Shown here: positions 35,001-46,619 of the stretch, one piece after another
Layout: each line of letters starts with the position of its first letter
Position numbering within the stretch: position 1 is the stretch's first letter
NCBI RefSeq assembly: GCF_902148855.1
Contig: NC_043966.1
Coordinates: 25,143,147-25,207,146 of the forward strand
Direction of reading: 5' to 3'
Source of the DNA: Sphaeramia orbicularis
Taxonomy: Eukaryota > Chordata > Actinopteri > Kurtiformes > Apogonidae
Length of the DNA: 64,000 nt
Translations under genes and position numbers: made by a program
Notes under the pieces: model-generated
What the model saw: only the letters and a program-made list of their open reading frames with translations
Database searches by the model: none
Told to the model about the DNA's origin: nothing

Positions 35001-38000
35001 AATTATTATGCAATACCGGTTTCAGAGAAATTAGGTCATGAAACCACTCCACAGCATTTCTTCTGTTATTCTATACCAGTGAGGCTGATTACACTAAATT
35101 CCAAATTATTGTTATTGTGTTTGTGGATGAGTCCTCTTTTTGTACTTCCATTGTTTTGTCCAGCTCCATCCTCTGATTTCAATCATGGGCTCTTTGGAAA
35201 CCATTACAATGTTTATAAGCAGCTTTGGGCTAGGGCTGTGTTTCTCAACTAGAAACAGGTGGTTACCATTAATGTGAACCCAACTCAGTCATCAGGAAAC
35301 GTATCCAAGTTTTCAGAAATGCACTTTAAAGGACAGAATTTACTGTTTTGTTTTAGGTTATAGGCTGTTCATGAAAACTGACACTTAAGTATCTTTAGAG
35401 AAATGTGATTTTCCCAACAGTGTTTGCTGTTAACCTTGGAAGCTGGAGCAGTGAAGGCCACGGAGACCCAGTTCGTGATAGTCCAGATGAGAAGGGAGGC
35501 TCTGGAAAAAGACGGAGGGGCCTGTGACTGGAACTTTACTAGGGCTGTAGATCAACACCTGGCCACATGTTAAGTCAAGGAAATCAGTTTGACATCTGAC
35601 GTCATAATAGGATACAATCAGAAAAGGATATTTGTATATGGGTGAGTTGGGTTGCCAGGTTGGGGTACTGAAGTGCACAGGGGCGCAGCAGTGTGACTGG
35701 CTGAAGGCTGAGCACCCCATACAGACCTTGATTTATGACCTGTGGTGGGATACTGAGTGGTAATGTGTTACCCAGGACAGGGTGCCCTCCCTGACACCAG
35801 CGTCCTTTCACCAAAAACCCTGGAGGTCTGTCAATGGAAGGAGTCACCTTCAGCAGTATTTAAACATCATCTTCTACTGTAGAATAATTACAATGATGTA
35901 ATTTCCTTAACACATCTACAATTTCAGGGCCTGTTTTTACAGAAAGTAGATGAACACTGACTCAAACATGAACAGCTCCACATTAAAAAAAACAAACAAA
36001 AAAAACAGCAGGACTGACTGTGTGTTACACGTGACATCCAAGGAAACTGACTGCTTTGCTGCCAGAGTAAAATTACGGTTGATCTTCACTCTGTAAGAAT
36101 GTGACCAAAGAAAATTAACTCTTCATTTCTATTTCTGAACTGTTTCATTGTTGTAGTTTTTATTTTATTACCAGCATTTGTTATGTTGTAACTCATAAAA
36201 AAACAAAACCCAAAAACAAAGTATACTGCTATTCAAGATCTACTGCTTTGCCGTGTTAGGTTACAATTAACAAAATTAACTTTACAATATATAGTCAGTA
36301 TTTTGGACTACTGAGGTCATACGCACATGAATATAGTTAACTATAGTAGTTTTACCTAAATTCCTGTCGGAGGATGCTCTGGCTGAATTTAAATTTAAGA
36401 TGAATTTCGATCTGTGAAAAAAGAAATGATCAGCTTCTTTCTAATACCTTAATTATTTAACTAAACTCTAATTAATATGACACAGATCCTTTCATACCTC
36501 TGCATTTGCCAAACTGAATGTGTGCAAAAACGTCTCTAAACGAGCGTGCTCCTCTGGAATGAAAAACCTTTCACTGTTCATCTGCCCAGAGGAAAGAGAT
36601 AAGCAGATATGAGCTTTATTTATGACATTAGAAAGGGAACATGTAAGACCATGGCTGCAAGGTTTAGTGGAAAGGTCATACTGTGATTATTGTGAACATT
36701 ACTGTGATGTGACAGACCAAGACATGCTTGGTTATCAAAGAAAATAGACATTACTAAATGTGTATTTTTCACCTGAAACATACAGAACAGAACCTTACAG
36801 CTGTATGTGATTGTATAATTAAACATTATGATTATGATTCAAACACTATTTTAACATCTATATTTTATTCAGATAAGTTTTAGCATTTTAGTAAGTTTGG
36901 TAAATAATTTTCCAAAGTAACTGTTCTCAGTATATAGGTGTCTTACAAGATGATATTGTAATTTGACCCAGCATGTAGGTGTCTTACATGATGGTATTGT
37001 CATTTGAAGTTGAACATTCAGCTTCCACGATGCTGGTAAAGACTGGTTTTTGTACCTGACAGAACAGAAGTAATCTGAGGGAACCATACAGATCAGTAAA
37101 GGCACTCAGCTCCTCAGGGTCAGGCTCAGGATGTGGTCCCATACCACGTCCATCCTTCAAATCTGAATGGACTGTGGCAGTACAAAGTCATATAAAGTAG
37201 ATGGAACCTGTGTATCTGTTTAGGTGTGCATGTCTGTTTACATACCAAGCTGGAGATCTTCCATGTTCATCCTTTCACACCAGGGACCAGCAGCTGCAAC
37301 TGCACCACAAGCAGGAGCACAGTTACAACACGTTGCACTGGATGTCACAAAAACACTTGTTACCTTGTCAAGGAAATGCTAACAAGTCAAGTTTATTTAC
37401 CTCTGCTTTCATTTAAATTCAGTTACAAGGTGGGCAATGAGTGTTCATTTTACTGTTTTTAACAACCACCAATTCATGTCAATGATGTACAGTGGTGGAA
37501 AAAAGTTTTTGGACACCCCATCATTTGTCATATATTGCATACACAATCAGTCTTATGTCATTGAACTCAACAAGTATTGTTTCATTTTTCAAACCCACAT
37601 GCTCTCTTCTGCACATGCTCTGTTCTCTTGAGGTCAACACTGGATGTTTCAACAAGATAATGAAGCACATCCAGGGAATTGCATTTTTTTTTTTGTGTCT
37701 GTCTGATGCATCCACACCTTTTGAAACACAAAAAAGATTTTTCACAAATATTGCATGATAACATTTGAGATTGTGTAAAATTTTAAGGGTTTCTGAAAAC
37801 TTTTTTCCACTTTTGAATTTCACTTCACCATGATGACATACAGTAGGTTTCACAATCACATTATATTGTAACGGTCATTATCTGTTTTAGTGTCAGGATT
37901 GAATAGACTGTTTTATCAGCAGGTTGCTGTTAAACCTTAAAATTCTTATTGCTATTTTTACTGCTAAACAAGCATATTTTAATAACCAGTGAAAACGAAC

Positions 38001-38667
38001 TTTTGATACAGAAACTGTTGCGTTGTTTTGTTTTTAATTATTTTCATTTTAATCATATATGCATTTAATTGAAATATTAGAGTATGGTTAATTGCATTTT
38101 TAAACTTTTATTCTGTTGTATGAGTCACTTTGTTAGTTTTTCTGTGGAAAAAAGTGACCATAGGATTTTCTAGTTGCCTGTTAGTCTTGGTATTTTTTTT
38201 TTCCAACATAATTCATTTCTTCTACTATACAGTACATTTCCTGCTTTATTTCACTACCTTTGTTGGATTCCTTTTCTGACAAACATATCACATATTTTGA
38301 CAATATTAAGCTTTTTTTTCACTCTTGTAGCTCACTCAAGCTAAAAATAAAATAGGAAGACTTACCAGTGCAGTTTAGTCTGTGAAAAGTATGTCCTTCA
38401 GTCCATAGTAGTACTAAAATTCCTCCAGTTGTGTGTTTTCTTGGTTGTTTCATTAGCATCAACAGCCGCAGCACCTGAAGGTTATTAAACTGTTAACATG
38501 ATAGCAGGTGGCTAAGCTAGTTAGCTCAAAACTTAACTAGCTAGTGTTAGAACAGTTTATATAGTTACAATTTACTCTCCATTTATCAAACGTTTGTCAG
38601 ATCCAAAGTAGGTATTTCTGGATAAATTAATACCTTATGCCGTTACCTGCTGTATTTCTTTGAGCAT
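32020..38667 (-). CDS. top6bl: Probable type 2 DNA topoisomerase VI subunit B-like (TOP6BL/C11orf80)
   Basis: Thirteen exons join in frame: 38647-38667, 38366-38474, 37246-37299, 37056-37171, 36498-36581, 36356-36411, 35632-35827, 35435-35558, 34278-34436, 34029-34150, 32376-32486, 32160-32258 and 32020-32067, giving 432 residues. TOP6BL partners SPO11 to make meiotic double-strand breaks; its transducer-like fold links ATPase-like and SPO11-binding parts. Landmarks are LWTEGHTFHRLNCTVAAAGP near the N-terminus, PLSIPPQVINQGLYG and LRPCALQYPNLATQLTHIQ in the middle, then VLIYSPSKVPVTGPSVFFQ, and a helical C-terminal third (LIEHHLEDILNNNRQAVVSA). The identification rests on resemblance I recall to human C11orf80 and on its syntenic setting near ZDHHC24 relatives; it is less certain than pola2. 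The gene contains a U12-type AT-AG intron (35559-35631) and a GC-AG intron (32487-34028). The N-terminal GHKL ATPase motifs are not obvious. Confidence 0.65.
32487..34028 (-). other. GC-AG intron in top6bl
   Basis: The exon ending at 34029 reads AATAAG followed by gcaagt, the classic strong-context GC donor. The acceptor is tctaag before GTTCAAGAG at 32486. The exons on both sides are phase 0 and maintain the frame. Reading through the donor meets a stop within six codons. Confidence 0.65.
33328..33871. repeat. Unclassified repeat rich in TTTTTAATGCC phrases, with CAGG ends
   Basis: Short phrases such as tttttaatgcc and taatgacttttaatgc recur at both sides, and the ends read CAGGTATC and, inverted, CAGGGTTTC. 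This matches a type of fish DNA-transposon remnant. A 61-codon minus-strand frame inside (33452-33637) has no recognised domain. It lies in the 1.5-kb GC-AG intron of top6bl. Confidence 0.4.
35559..35631 (-). other. 73-nt U12-type AT-AG intron in top6bl
   Basis: On the minus strand the intron begins ATATCCTTTT, an exact match to the U12 AT-type donor. It contains TTCCTTGAC (branch A at 35575, 16 nt from the acceptor) and ends GGCCAG. Removing it joins ACCCATATACAA to GTGTTGATC in frame, giving THIQVLIYSPSK. If it is retained, the upstream frame stops inside it. No GT donor in the region restores the frame with both neighbouring exons. Confidence 0.75.
37492..37815. mobile_element. Probable Tc1-type MITE with GGTGGAAAAAAGTTTTT ends
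   Basis: The left end after TA reads CAGTGGTGGAAAAAAGTTTT; the right side carries the inverse AAAACTTTTTTCCAC but its last bases have drifted. The interior is AT-rich with no transposase frame. It is located in an intron of top6bl. Confidence 0.45.
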
Positions 38668-39030
38668 CTTTAATGTAGTGTAACGCCAGGTATTGTAAGG
38701 ACAAGCGTTAGCTCATTCAGACCCAGGACCTGCTAATGTTCAAAGCAATACAATGACTGAAGTATAGGGAATTACATGGAAATGGGCTGGTTTAATTATT
38801 TATTAGTGTACTGAGTTCTTGTATTCAGTATACTTAAGTGAGGCATGTGAAGTACCTTATTTAAATACTTTCACTCAACTACATTTCAGAGGAAAAATGT
38901 GTACTTTTTACTTAAATGCATGTCTCTGACAGCCTGAATTACTTTTTATGATTATTATAATTTTCAACCCCTTCCTGTCCAGTGCAAAGCCTACGGAAGA
39001 GGATTAGGGCCATTGGGAAAAAAAAGTTTT

Positions 39031-39042
39031 ACACACACACAC

Positions 39043-39102
<60 letters not shown>

Positions 39103-39113
39103 ATTTATTTATT

Positions 39114-39167
<54 letters not shown>
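39031..39167. repeat. Compound microsatellite (CA)n-(TTTA)n-(ATT)n
   Basis: About 70 bp of CA dinucleotides with one CG interruption runs directly into about 23 bp of TTTA units and then about 45 bp of ATT units. Such junctions of three motifs are mutable and poorly assembled. Confidence 0.95.
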
Positions 39168-39168
<1 letters not shown>

Positions 39169-39188
39169 TGAGATTAAAGTCAGAACTG

Positions 39189-39416
39189 GGTCATTCCATG
39201 GCAATTCAACCACTGGTCCCCACATGACCCCCTCAGAAAAATTCTGAAAAAAAATTCACAATTGTTCACTATTACAGATATGACATTCAAATTTTGGATG
39301 TGTTCGTTTATCGTTTATCTGGTAGGTGAACAAGTGTGAATTTTTTCAGAATTTTCTGAGGGGGTCATGGGGGGCATTTTCTGAAATTTGGTTGATTTGG
39401 GATGGAATGACCCAAT
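39189..39416. repeat. Imperfect inverted repeat, likely a palindromic MITE remnant
   Basis: The arms 39189-39262 and about 39336-39416 carry inverted matches including GGGTCATTCCAT/ATGGAATGACCC-like ends and TGACCCCCTCAGAAAA/TTTTCTGAGGGGGTCA. The loop is about 70 bp. No coding capacity; no target duplication identified. Confidence 0.55.
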
Positions 39417-40746
39417 TCTGAGGAAAAAAGTCAGAATTCTGACTTTTTTCTCAGAATAATAATAAAACAAATATATATTGGACCTTAATTTTTTTAAAAT
39501 TTATTTTTCCCTAGTGGCCCTAATCCTCATCCATAAAAACCATACGTCACTGTGTTGACTGAGTTGAGGAAATCCTCCATCAATGCTTTAAGAGAAACTC
39601 TTAAAAAAAAACTACCTTGGATTAGCTGAAAAAGGCAGTGTTGCAAAGTTGTTTTTCTGTGTTCTTAAAAGTTGACTTACATATAATGATTTTAAAAAAA
39701 TAGGACGGAATATAGATTAAACTACCAGTTTATAGGGCTGTGTCACATCTACCACATTAATGGTAGACCTAATATTAATATAAAATGGTACATATATTAG
39801 AAAACCACTGAAAAAAACCATGGTACTACATAGTGGCAAGTTAGTTTGCTGGTAACTTACATACTTTAAGAAAAGTTCTGAATGGAAAACATTTACTTGT
39901 GCTTGAGTACTTTTACTTCCACCACTGCCCACCATGGTGAATTTTGAGCCATAGAAATAACATTTTCAGGCTGTTTTACAAAAACCTGTAAAACTGTCTA
40001 TGAACTTTCTGACTGTAATCACCTCTTCATATAATCTACTCCTCATTCACCCTTTAACAGTTCAGCAACTGCCTTTTCCAGATGTTTTCAAAAACCTTTC
40101 ATTCATATTGTTATAATTCTCTCTGAAATGATCCACACAACATACATTTATTAAGAAATATTTATTTATTTGAATAACTGAGCATAGAAAGATTTTTAAA
40201 AAGCCAATGTGCTGGTTACAGGTACTTATAAAACACAATATGAAACAATAAAAAACAAAATGCCAAGATACTTATCATCTGTAATGATTATTGTTTTTTT
40301 GTTCATTTTAAGGTTCTGGTTCATCCAAGCCTCAAAACAAGTACATAAGCCCCAAAAATGTAAAACAAAATACCACAACAAAAAAAAAACAAAGAGCATG
40401 AAAACTACCTTGAGGACTTTTCCCAGATATAATATATGCAAACCATCTTCTCTGGCAAGTTTAAATGTTAAGCTTTTAAGATATTATTTATTATCTGCTC
40501 AGACTTTTAAATTCTTTTGCACAGACATGGTGATAATGGTGGTTTAAATTTACCTTAATATAAATTCCATTTTGTTTAAAAATATGCTTTTTTGAATTCT
40601 GTTAAACAGAACCCAAACCCTCAATCCATGCTTCAAAATCTTCTACAAATAGTGTAACCCAGACAGCACCTAAGTCCTCTGAAACCTGAGGGGAAACCCA
40701 CGCTATTGTTACTAGAAAAGACATAATAAATAAGGCAATTCTTCAG

Positions 40747-42149
40747 TTATTTTCCCTCTTTCTCAAACCACTCCTTGTATCCTCCAGCATAATTGCACGC
40801 ACTAAAAAAAAGACAGAAGATAAAGACTTCATTACTGATGGTGAAATGCATATATCTGGACATATTTTTAGAACAACAGGTAATGCTACACAGTCAAGTT
40901 AAATTCATTCATTTAAATGTGATAAAATGGGGCAACACAGTTAAAATGTAACTACGCATGCACATACTTCAAATATCCTGCTTCAAGGGCTTTGCTTGTG
41001 GCTGTTGCCCCTCTCTTGCCCATCTGGCAATGAAACACCAGTTCTGGGGTATCCAATGGTGGCTTGGTTACTCCATACTTGGACTTGAATTCTTCTGGCT
41101 CCATTGCAAGAGCTTCCTCTACTGTGTTAACTAAACAAGGAGAGAAAAAACACAAGGAAAGCAGAAATGACTTCAATATGAAAAAGATGGCAGACCAGAC
41201 TTTAATGTAAAACATTCTAAACCACTGAAAAAAAAAAATACAGTCTACATTCATGCTTATCCACAGCTGCACACTTAAATATATCCTGTGAGTGCAACAA
41301 TAACACACCCAGGAGACTCTGGTATGAGCGTGGATGATAAGGGGCAATTGTCAGGGGAAAAACTGAGAAAAAAAACTGCATCAAACATGAGGCTGTTCTA
41401 AAATACAGTCACTCTCTTTCCTTTAACTGGTAGCAGCCAGATTTCTTTATTTTTTTTGCTTTAACCAAGGACATCACATCACCCCTTTATCGGCATCTTT
41501 GCATTGGTTTCCTGTTCATTTTAGAAGTAATTTTAAGATTTTACTGATGACTTTTAACGGCTATCTGGGTCTGACTCCTGATTACATAACTGAAATGCTG
41601 ACCCCATATGACTTGTGACCTGAGATTCTCAGTTGGGACCCTTTTAGTTGTTCTCCAGTTCAGGCTCAAATCTAAAGGTGTCCTTGCCGTCTCGAAGAAA
41701 CTACCTGAAAAGATTATATCCATTCTTAAAATACAGTTCTATAAGCTTGCCTTTGTATGATTTTATTATTCATAGTGTTTTATTTCCATCTTTATTTTAT
41801 TTCAGTATTTTGTATTGGTTTTTAAAAACTTTATTTTAGTTCTGTCCTATTGTTTTTACCACCTATCACTTTATTAGTATTTACATCCCTTTAATGTGAG
41901 GTTGTCTCTTTTCAATCTTTAATTCCACTTTATTTTGGGATTGGGTATTGACCTTACCAATTTTTTGTTTTGTTTTCTTTTTAATTATTGATTAAACAAA
42001 TTGTTTAAACTGTAATTCTACAATTTCCTGTATTATTTATCTTTCGCAAAATTTTCCCAAATTGCTATCTAGCCTAAATTTTGTTCATAATTATTTGGAT
42101 AATTGGTGATGCAGTTGCACTTACCACTTCTGCGTGAGTGACAAGTGTT

Positions 42150-42184
<35 letters not shown>

Positions 42185-43214
42185 ATAAATAAATAAATAA
42201 ATACACATACATAAGGATAATATAATAGGAATGATAATAATTAAAAAAAAAAAAAAAAAACATACCTGGGATGTGTATGGACCCTGGGATGCGTCCTTTA
42301 TCCACTTCTTCTTTAGTGCGGACATCAATAAGGAGGAGATTCTGGCTCTTTCCCAGAAGTGCTTTGAGATCTGCATAAGATATTTCCTTTGTGACTGGAA
42401 ATGAGTGGGGAAATAATGTGATAAAAGTAAATGGGTTGTCTCATAAACCGTGGTACAAAATGAATAATTGCACCATTGCTTTTACATGAAACAAAGGGAT
42501 TGGGTCGGACTAACTAAAGTAATCCTTAACCACTATAAACCATATACCCAGAGGAGTAATTGCTGCTCCTTTGATGGGCTGTGTCCATCTGAGTCAAGCT
42601 GTAAAAACCCCTAACACCCACCCCTACCTGAAGGCCACAATCCACTCAGGAAAATTACTCCCTCATGTTGGCACTCATGCTTTTCCTTATCACTCATGCC
42701 TGTGCCTCTTAAAGTCAGGAGTAAAGGTACATTCCTCTCATCGTCTTTGATGAAGCATGGTGTGGTATGCAGATACTTATCGCCTCTTTACAGAGTAAAA
42801 TAGTTTAAACTGGTTTATTGTCGTTGCCTAGGTAACTATTCCCTAATGGCACCTATAATTGGCTTCCGGGTAACATCAGGTAAACATATTTCTGCTGAGT
42901 CATTCTGACAATAGCATGATGCAGCTGTATTTTAACATAACACAATAACATCACAAGCGAAGTTTTGTGATATTATTTTTCTAGTTTGAAATGATAATGA
43001 ACAAAACGGCACTACAGTGTATGCTAAAGAATGCACCTTAGCTCAGATGTGAACTAGTTAGCACAACACAAACAATCTAATCGTAAATGTTTCATTTAAC
43101 GTTTGAGATGTTTAAAGTCGTTCAAACCCAAACAGACTACAGGTAATTTGCTTTTGCTTTGAATGTCTCAGTAAACTGAATGAAAACAGGTGCCGACTCA
43201 CCTTTACTCGCCAT
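40747..43214 (-). CDS. tstd1: Single-domain rhodanese, thiosulfate sulfurtransferase TSTD1-like, complete
   Basis: Four exons (43202-43214, 42266-42394, 40968-41130, 40747-40801) join in frame to a 119-residue protein; human TSTD1 has 115. The whole protein is one rhodanese domain: the IDVRTKEEVDKGRIPGSIHIP block (about 27-47) and the active-site loop HCQMGKRG with catalytic Cys at 82, identical to the human CQMGKRG loop. The C-terminal NYAGGYKEWFEKEGK matches human NYAGAYREWLEKE. Enzymes of this family move sulfane sulfur between thiosulfate and thiol acceptors; TSTD1 is linked to thiosulfate and glutathione persulfide metabolism. It has no targeting peptide, suggesting a cytosolic location. 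The first exon encodes only MASK plus one base. A TSTD3 paralogue is a less likely alternative. Confidence 0.92.
41470..41760 (+). repeat. 3' fragment of a non-LTR retrotransposon (LINE)
   Basis: On the plus strand, SLHWFPVHFRSNFKILLMTF followed by LGLTPDYITEMLTPYDL matches the conserved end of fish LINE reverse-transcriptase proteins (HWLPV...FKILL...GLAP.Y). The frame is interrupted shortly after. It lies inside the second intron of tstd1 and opposes the gene. Confidence 0.7.
42148..42203. repeat. (CTAA)n-(AAAT)n microsatellite
   Basis: About nine CTAA units pass into about five AAAT units, followed closely by a poly-A run at 42243-42260 that is the polypyrimidine tract side of a tstd1 intron. 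Confidence 0.85.
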
Positions 43215-44281
43215 CCTGCTTGTGTGGAGCCTCTAGATATGAATGAGCCGTTCAACTGTCCGTCTAGAGCACACACCTTCTTCCTCATACTGTTTGGTGA
43301 CACATCATTGGCTTAGACACAAAAAAAGGCGGGACTTTGATGAATAGACACGGCTTTTGGCCAATTAAATAAACTTCCCATTTCCCTGTATTGTGTCTCA
43401 CGTGACTTTCATAATAAGACTTTAAAAAAAAAATGTAGTTACATTATGGCAAATGTAATGGAACAAGAATTCGGATCTTTAAATGAGTAAATAAATAAAT
43501 CCAATGCTCCTATTTTTTTGGGGCTTATGATCACAAACATTATTCACAGCTGTTTCTCAGGTGTATACCATTACTACCCAGGTATATAGCATTGAAGTAA
43601 TTTTGTTATTTTATTATCACTTAAATAAAGATTTGAATATGGAGCTTTAGCATTATATGTGACTAGACAGAGTCAAAGATTCAATAAAGTGAAAGAGAAA
43701 TGACAGATATATATTAAAATATGTAGAGTTGCACACGCTTATGTCACAATTACATTGTTTAAAGTTGATGTTTTAACTCATTCATCCATATATCTGTTGG
43801 ATATATAGTCATATGCAAAACTTGTTTAAGGGAAAAAAAAAGACACTTCACATCTTTTATTAAAACAAATTTTAATTTAGTAGAAAAGTTTCAGTGATTA
43901 TACCCTAAAGATTAAGCACTGTATTTACAAATGACTTCAACTATGATTGAATTAGGAAAACCTGCAATAAATCTACATTTAAAAAAAACCTACAGTGGTT
44001 AATTTGCCTGCAAATAAACCTGTAGTTCACACTCCCAAACATGTAAAAAAAAAAAGGGGAAAAAAAGAAAAAAGAAAACAACTATTTGTTAGTATTGCTT
44101 TACAAATAGCAAAATTGTTTTTCCAATAGATTCACATGCTCCTTGAAACAGGAACTTCTGTAATTAATCACAGCACCATCTGAGTGCCTCTTTGCTTTTG
44201 TTTTCCATTCAGGCTGTTGCTGTTTAAGGGGCCTGTTCAGTGTCACTGGTTGGAATGTCTATGCTTATATACTCATCTAGA
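43215..44281. other. Intergenic stretch between tstd1 and lrrn4cl
   Basis: AT-rich DNA containing the tstd1 5' flank and the lrrn4cl 3' UTR; a minus-strand AATAAA candidate occurs near 43856. No gene or clear repeat was seen. Confidence 0.4.
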
Positions 44282-45067
44282 TCACAAAGTTCCTTCTGTG
44301 CTGTAAGATGGGTTTCCAAGTCCATCACTGGAGTCTCTCTTTGGCTTTTGACACAAGTGATACTTCCATGAAATCACAGCTCCTATGATGAGAAGCAGAA
44401 GGAGGGCCACTCCTCCCCCTATGACCCCAAGCATCAGTGTATGGTCGGAGGATTTAGGAGGGTCATAACGTGTACAGGAGAACTCTGTTTCGGTACTGTG
44501 CCCTGCACTGTTCATGGCTTCCACGCACACCTTGGTCCCAACCTCCAAAGACCCAATGACACCATGTCGTGAAGTGTCTTTAAACTCCAGTGCCTGCCCT
44601 TCACGTCCCTGGACCACCACTTTGTAACCGGACACCACAGACGACGGAGCACACCACTTGACCTCTACCTTCCCCTTGTCATCCCCCTGTCTGACAGGCA
44701 ATAACTCTTGAATACGTGGAGGATGAGGAGGCTCATTAGGCCCGGTGGATCCAGGACAGATGCATCCAGTGTTTTTTGCAAGAACACTGCAGGGCTCCTG
44801 ATTCTCCACACAGGGGTTGTACTGGCAGAACTGGGGCTCATGGTGGACGAAGGCTGGCCGCTCAGAAGCCTTCACTTTTTGAAGATTGTCATTGTCTTCA
44901 TATTCGTCATAATCATCAGTTGAAGCCACTCGTGTCACATATATAAATCGTAGACGAGTGACAGGAGGGGAAGTAGGATTGGCATGACTGAAGAGGAGGT
45001 GGAGGAAGGGAGACAAGGTGCTCAGAAAAAGCAGAAGTAAAGCCGGATTCCTGCACAGTGACGTCAT
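44282..45067 (-). CDS. lrrn4cl: LRRN4 C-terminal-like protein (LRRN4CL), complete
   Basis: One coding exon; the ATG at 45067 follows a splice acceptor (tctccacag, exon edge 45069), so the earlier in-frame ATG is intronic. The 261-residue product is a type I membrane protein. It has a signal peptide (about 1-30), an acidic stretch (DDYDEYEDND, about 53-63), a cysteine cluster (CQYNPC, EPCSVL, GCICPG), a fibronectin type III-like domain from about 110 to 205 (VEVKWCAPSSVVSGYKVVV, GTKVCVEAMNSAGHS), a transmembrane helix (about 216-238) and a short tail. Human LRRN4CL (about 238 residues) has the same order, including CDYDHC, PCKEL, CLCPG and PPDPPR, matched here by PPHPPR. The molecular function is not established; it is a surface protein related to the end of LRRN4. 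A non-coding first exon is proposed at about 46301-46400. Confidence 0.92.
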   Translation of the reverse strand: MTSLCRNPALLLLFLSTLSPFLHLLFSHANPTSPPVTRLRFIYVTRVASTDDYDEYEDNDNLQKVKASERPAFVHHEPQFCQYNPCVENQEPCSVLAKNTGCICPGSTGPNEPPHPPRIQELLPVRQGDDKGKVEVKWCAPSSVVSGYKVVVQGREGQALEFKDTSRHGVIGSLEVGTKVCVEAMNSAGHSTETEFSCTRYDPPKSSDHTLMLGVIGGGVALLLLLIIGAVISWKYHLCQKPKRDSSDGLGNPSYSTEGTL

Positions 45068-46300
45068 CTCTGTGGAGACAAATGACAAAAAACAAATTCT
45101 AGTTATTTGTCACTGGAAAATGATATATATAGAACCAACCACCCACATGTTGCCGAGTGTTTGTATGTATATTAAAATTATTAAAGTTGTTAACTCAAAA
45201 ACACATAGGGTGAATCATTCATATATTCTATAACAGTTTTTAGGCATTTGTTCTCTGACTTTATTCTTGACATCAGTTTTAGAAAAAACCCAAAATATGG
45301 TACGTTTCTAAATTCATTCAGTTTTCTGCTTTCAAAACTTGGTCCACCAATTTGTTGTCGTTGACTCACAATTATTTTTCAGTGATATGTTTGGGAAAAT
45401 GTGACGCACTTTAAGTAATGGAGGCTCTTGCTTGTAACAGTATTAACATATCTGAATGTCATTTTCCTTATGTATGTCTAAGATTAGTTTGTATTAGGTA
45501 ATATTAAATGTTTACTTTAATATTAAATTAAATCAGCTTTCATTAATTCAACAGTGCACTCCAGTGTTATAATATCTATCAGATGTCAGATCACAGATGT
45601 CATCATGAATTTCTTTTTTGAAGACTAAGTAAAATTAACCTGAATTCACCTTAAGAGGAAATAGGAGAGGCTAAGTAAGGACAAAAAGGAGCTACTAACA
45701 ATTAGCAAAGCGCCAATAGCTGCTCTGTCAAAACACAGAGATGTTGCTATAACAAATATTTTTGTCTGTGGTCATTTGGAGAACTCAAAGAGGAGAGACA
45801 TAAGAAAAAGGTTTTGAAAGATCGTTGACACATGGTGGAAGTTTATCTCACCCGATTCATGTCACAAATAGTTTTAAACAGTTTACACATCTGTTTTTGG
45901 TATAATGAAACATTTGTGATGTTCTCGTTTCCATGCTGTAAACACTTCCTGATAAATAAATGCTGAGTGCTGGAAGACTAGTACAACTATTGGGGTGACC
46001 ACATCAGCACCTCCATTTTCTGGCAGGAAGCCAGATGTGAAGTGTGGGAACCCAAAGTAAATCAAGCAGATTTGTCTCCTTTGAGAATTATATGTTTTTA
46101 ACCATCTTTTAAATGATTAAAACACCCCAAAACTGCATAAAGATGATTCCCATGCCGCTGAAAACCCACAGTGGTGACAGAAACTTTGAGAAAAATCTTT
46201 CCAGTGTTTTGTATCTGGTCAACACATATATGTCACTGTCAAAGTCTCACTGTGTGAATGAAAACAAAGCAGAGTAAATACTGGAAGTGTTTTACTGTAC

Positions 46301-46400
46301 CTGTTTGGTGGTGATGGATGTTTCAAGTCTTGAGTCTTTTCTTCTCTCCTGATTCCTCTCTGTCTGTTCTCACCGTTAACTCACTGCTGCTTTCTGTTCT
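46301..46400 (-). other. Proposed non-coding first exon of lrrn4cl
   Basis: On the minus strand, CACCACCAAACAG is followed by a good donor gtacag at 46299-46300, upstream of the lrrn4cl coding exon, whose acceptor is intact. The upper boundary is a guess. The region beyond (46420-46620) is a long pyrimidine-rich strand. Confidence 0.35.
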
Positions 46401-46419
46401 CACCGTCTTAAGCTGTTTC

Positions 46420-46617
46420 GTTCAGACTCCCTCCTCCTCCTCAACACCCCCACATGTCTCCCCTCAGTGCCTCTCCCTCCCCCTTTACTCTTGCATACTC
46501 CGTCTTTCTTTTCTGTCTTTTTTTCCTCTCGTTCTTGTCTCTCACTCCCAACAGGGCGTCCAACTCGACACATTTGCTCTTTTTATTTCTTTGTTTGGAT
46601 TTTTTTTTTTTTTTTAG
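46420..46617. repeat. Pyrimidine-rich low-complexity tract
   Basis: Nearly 200 bp dominated by C and T on the plus strand, ending in a run of T at about 46600-46615. Overlapping open frames here are compositional. It lies just upstream of the proposed lrrn4cl first exon and may belong to its promoter. Confidence 0.6.
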
Positions 46618-46619
46618 AA

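Larger units (their letters stand above)
38675..40746. other. Spacer between top6bl and tstd1
   Basis: This contains the top6bl promoter region, a compound microsatellite at 39031-39167, an imperfect long inverted repeat at 39189-39416 and the tstd1 3' UTR. No additional gene was recognised. Confidence 0.5.

Noticed and set aside
34815-35252. 145-codon plus-strand open frame
   Set aside because: It is antisense within a top6bl intron, hydrophobic and low in complexity, with no family signature or splice support.
38982-39227. Open frame encoding repeated HT and I
   Set aside because: It is a direct reading of the CA/TTTA/ATT microsatellite.
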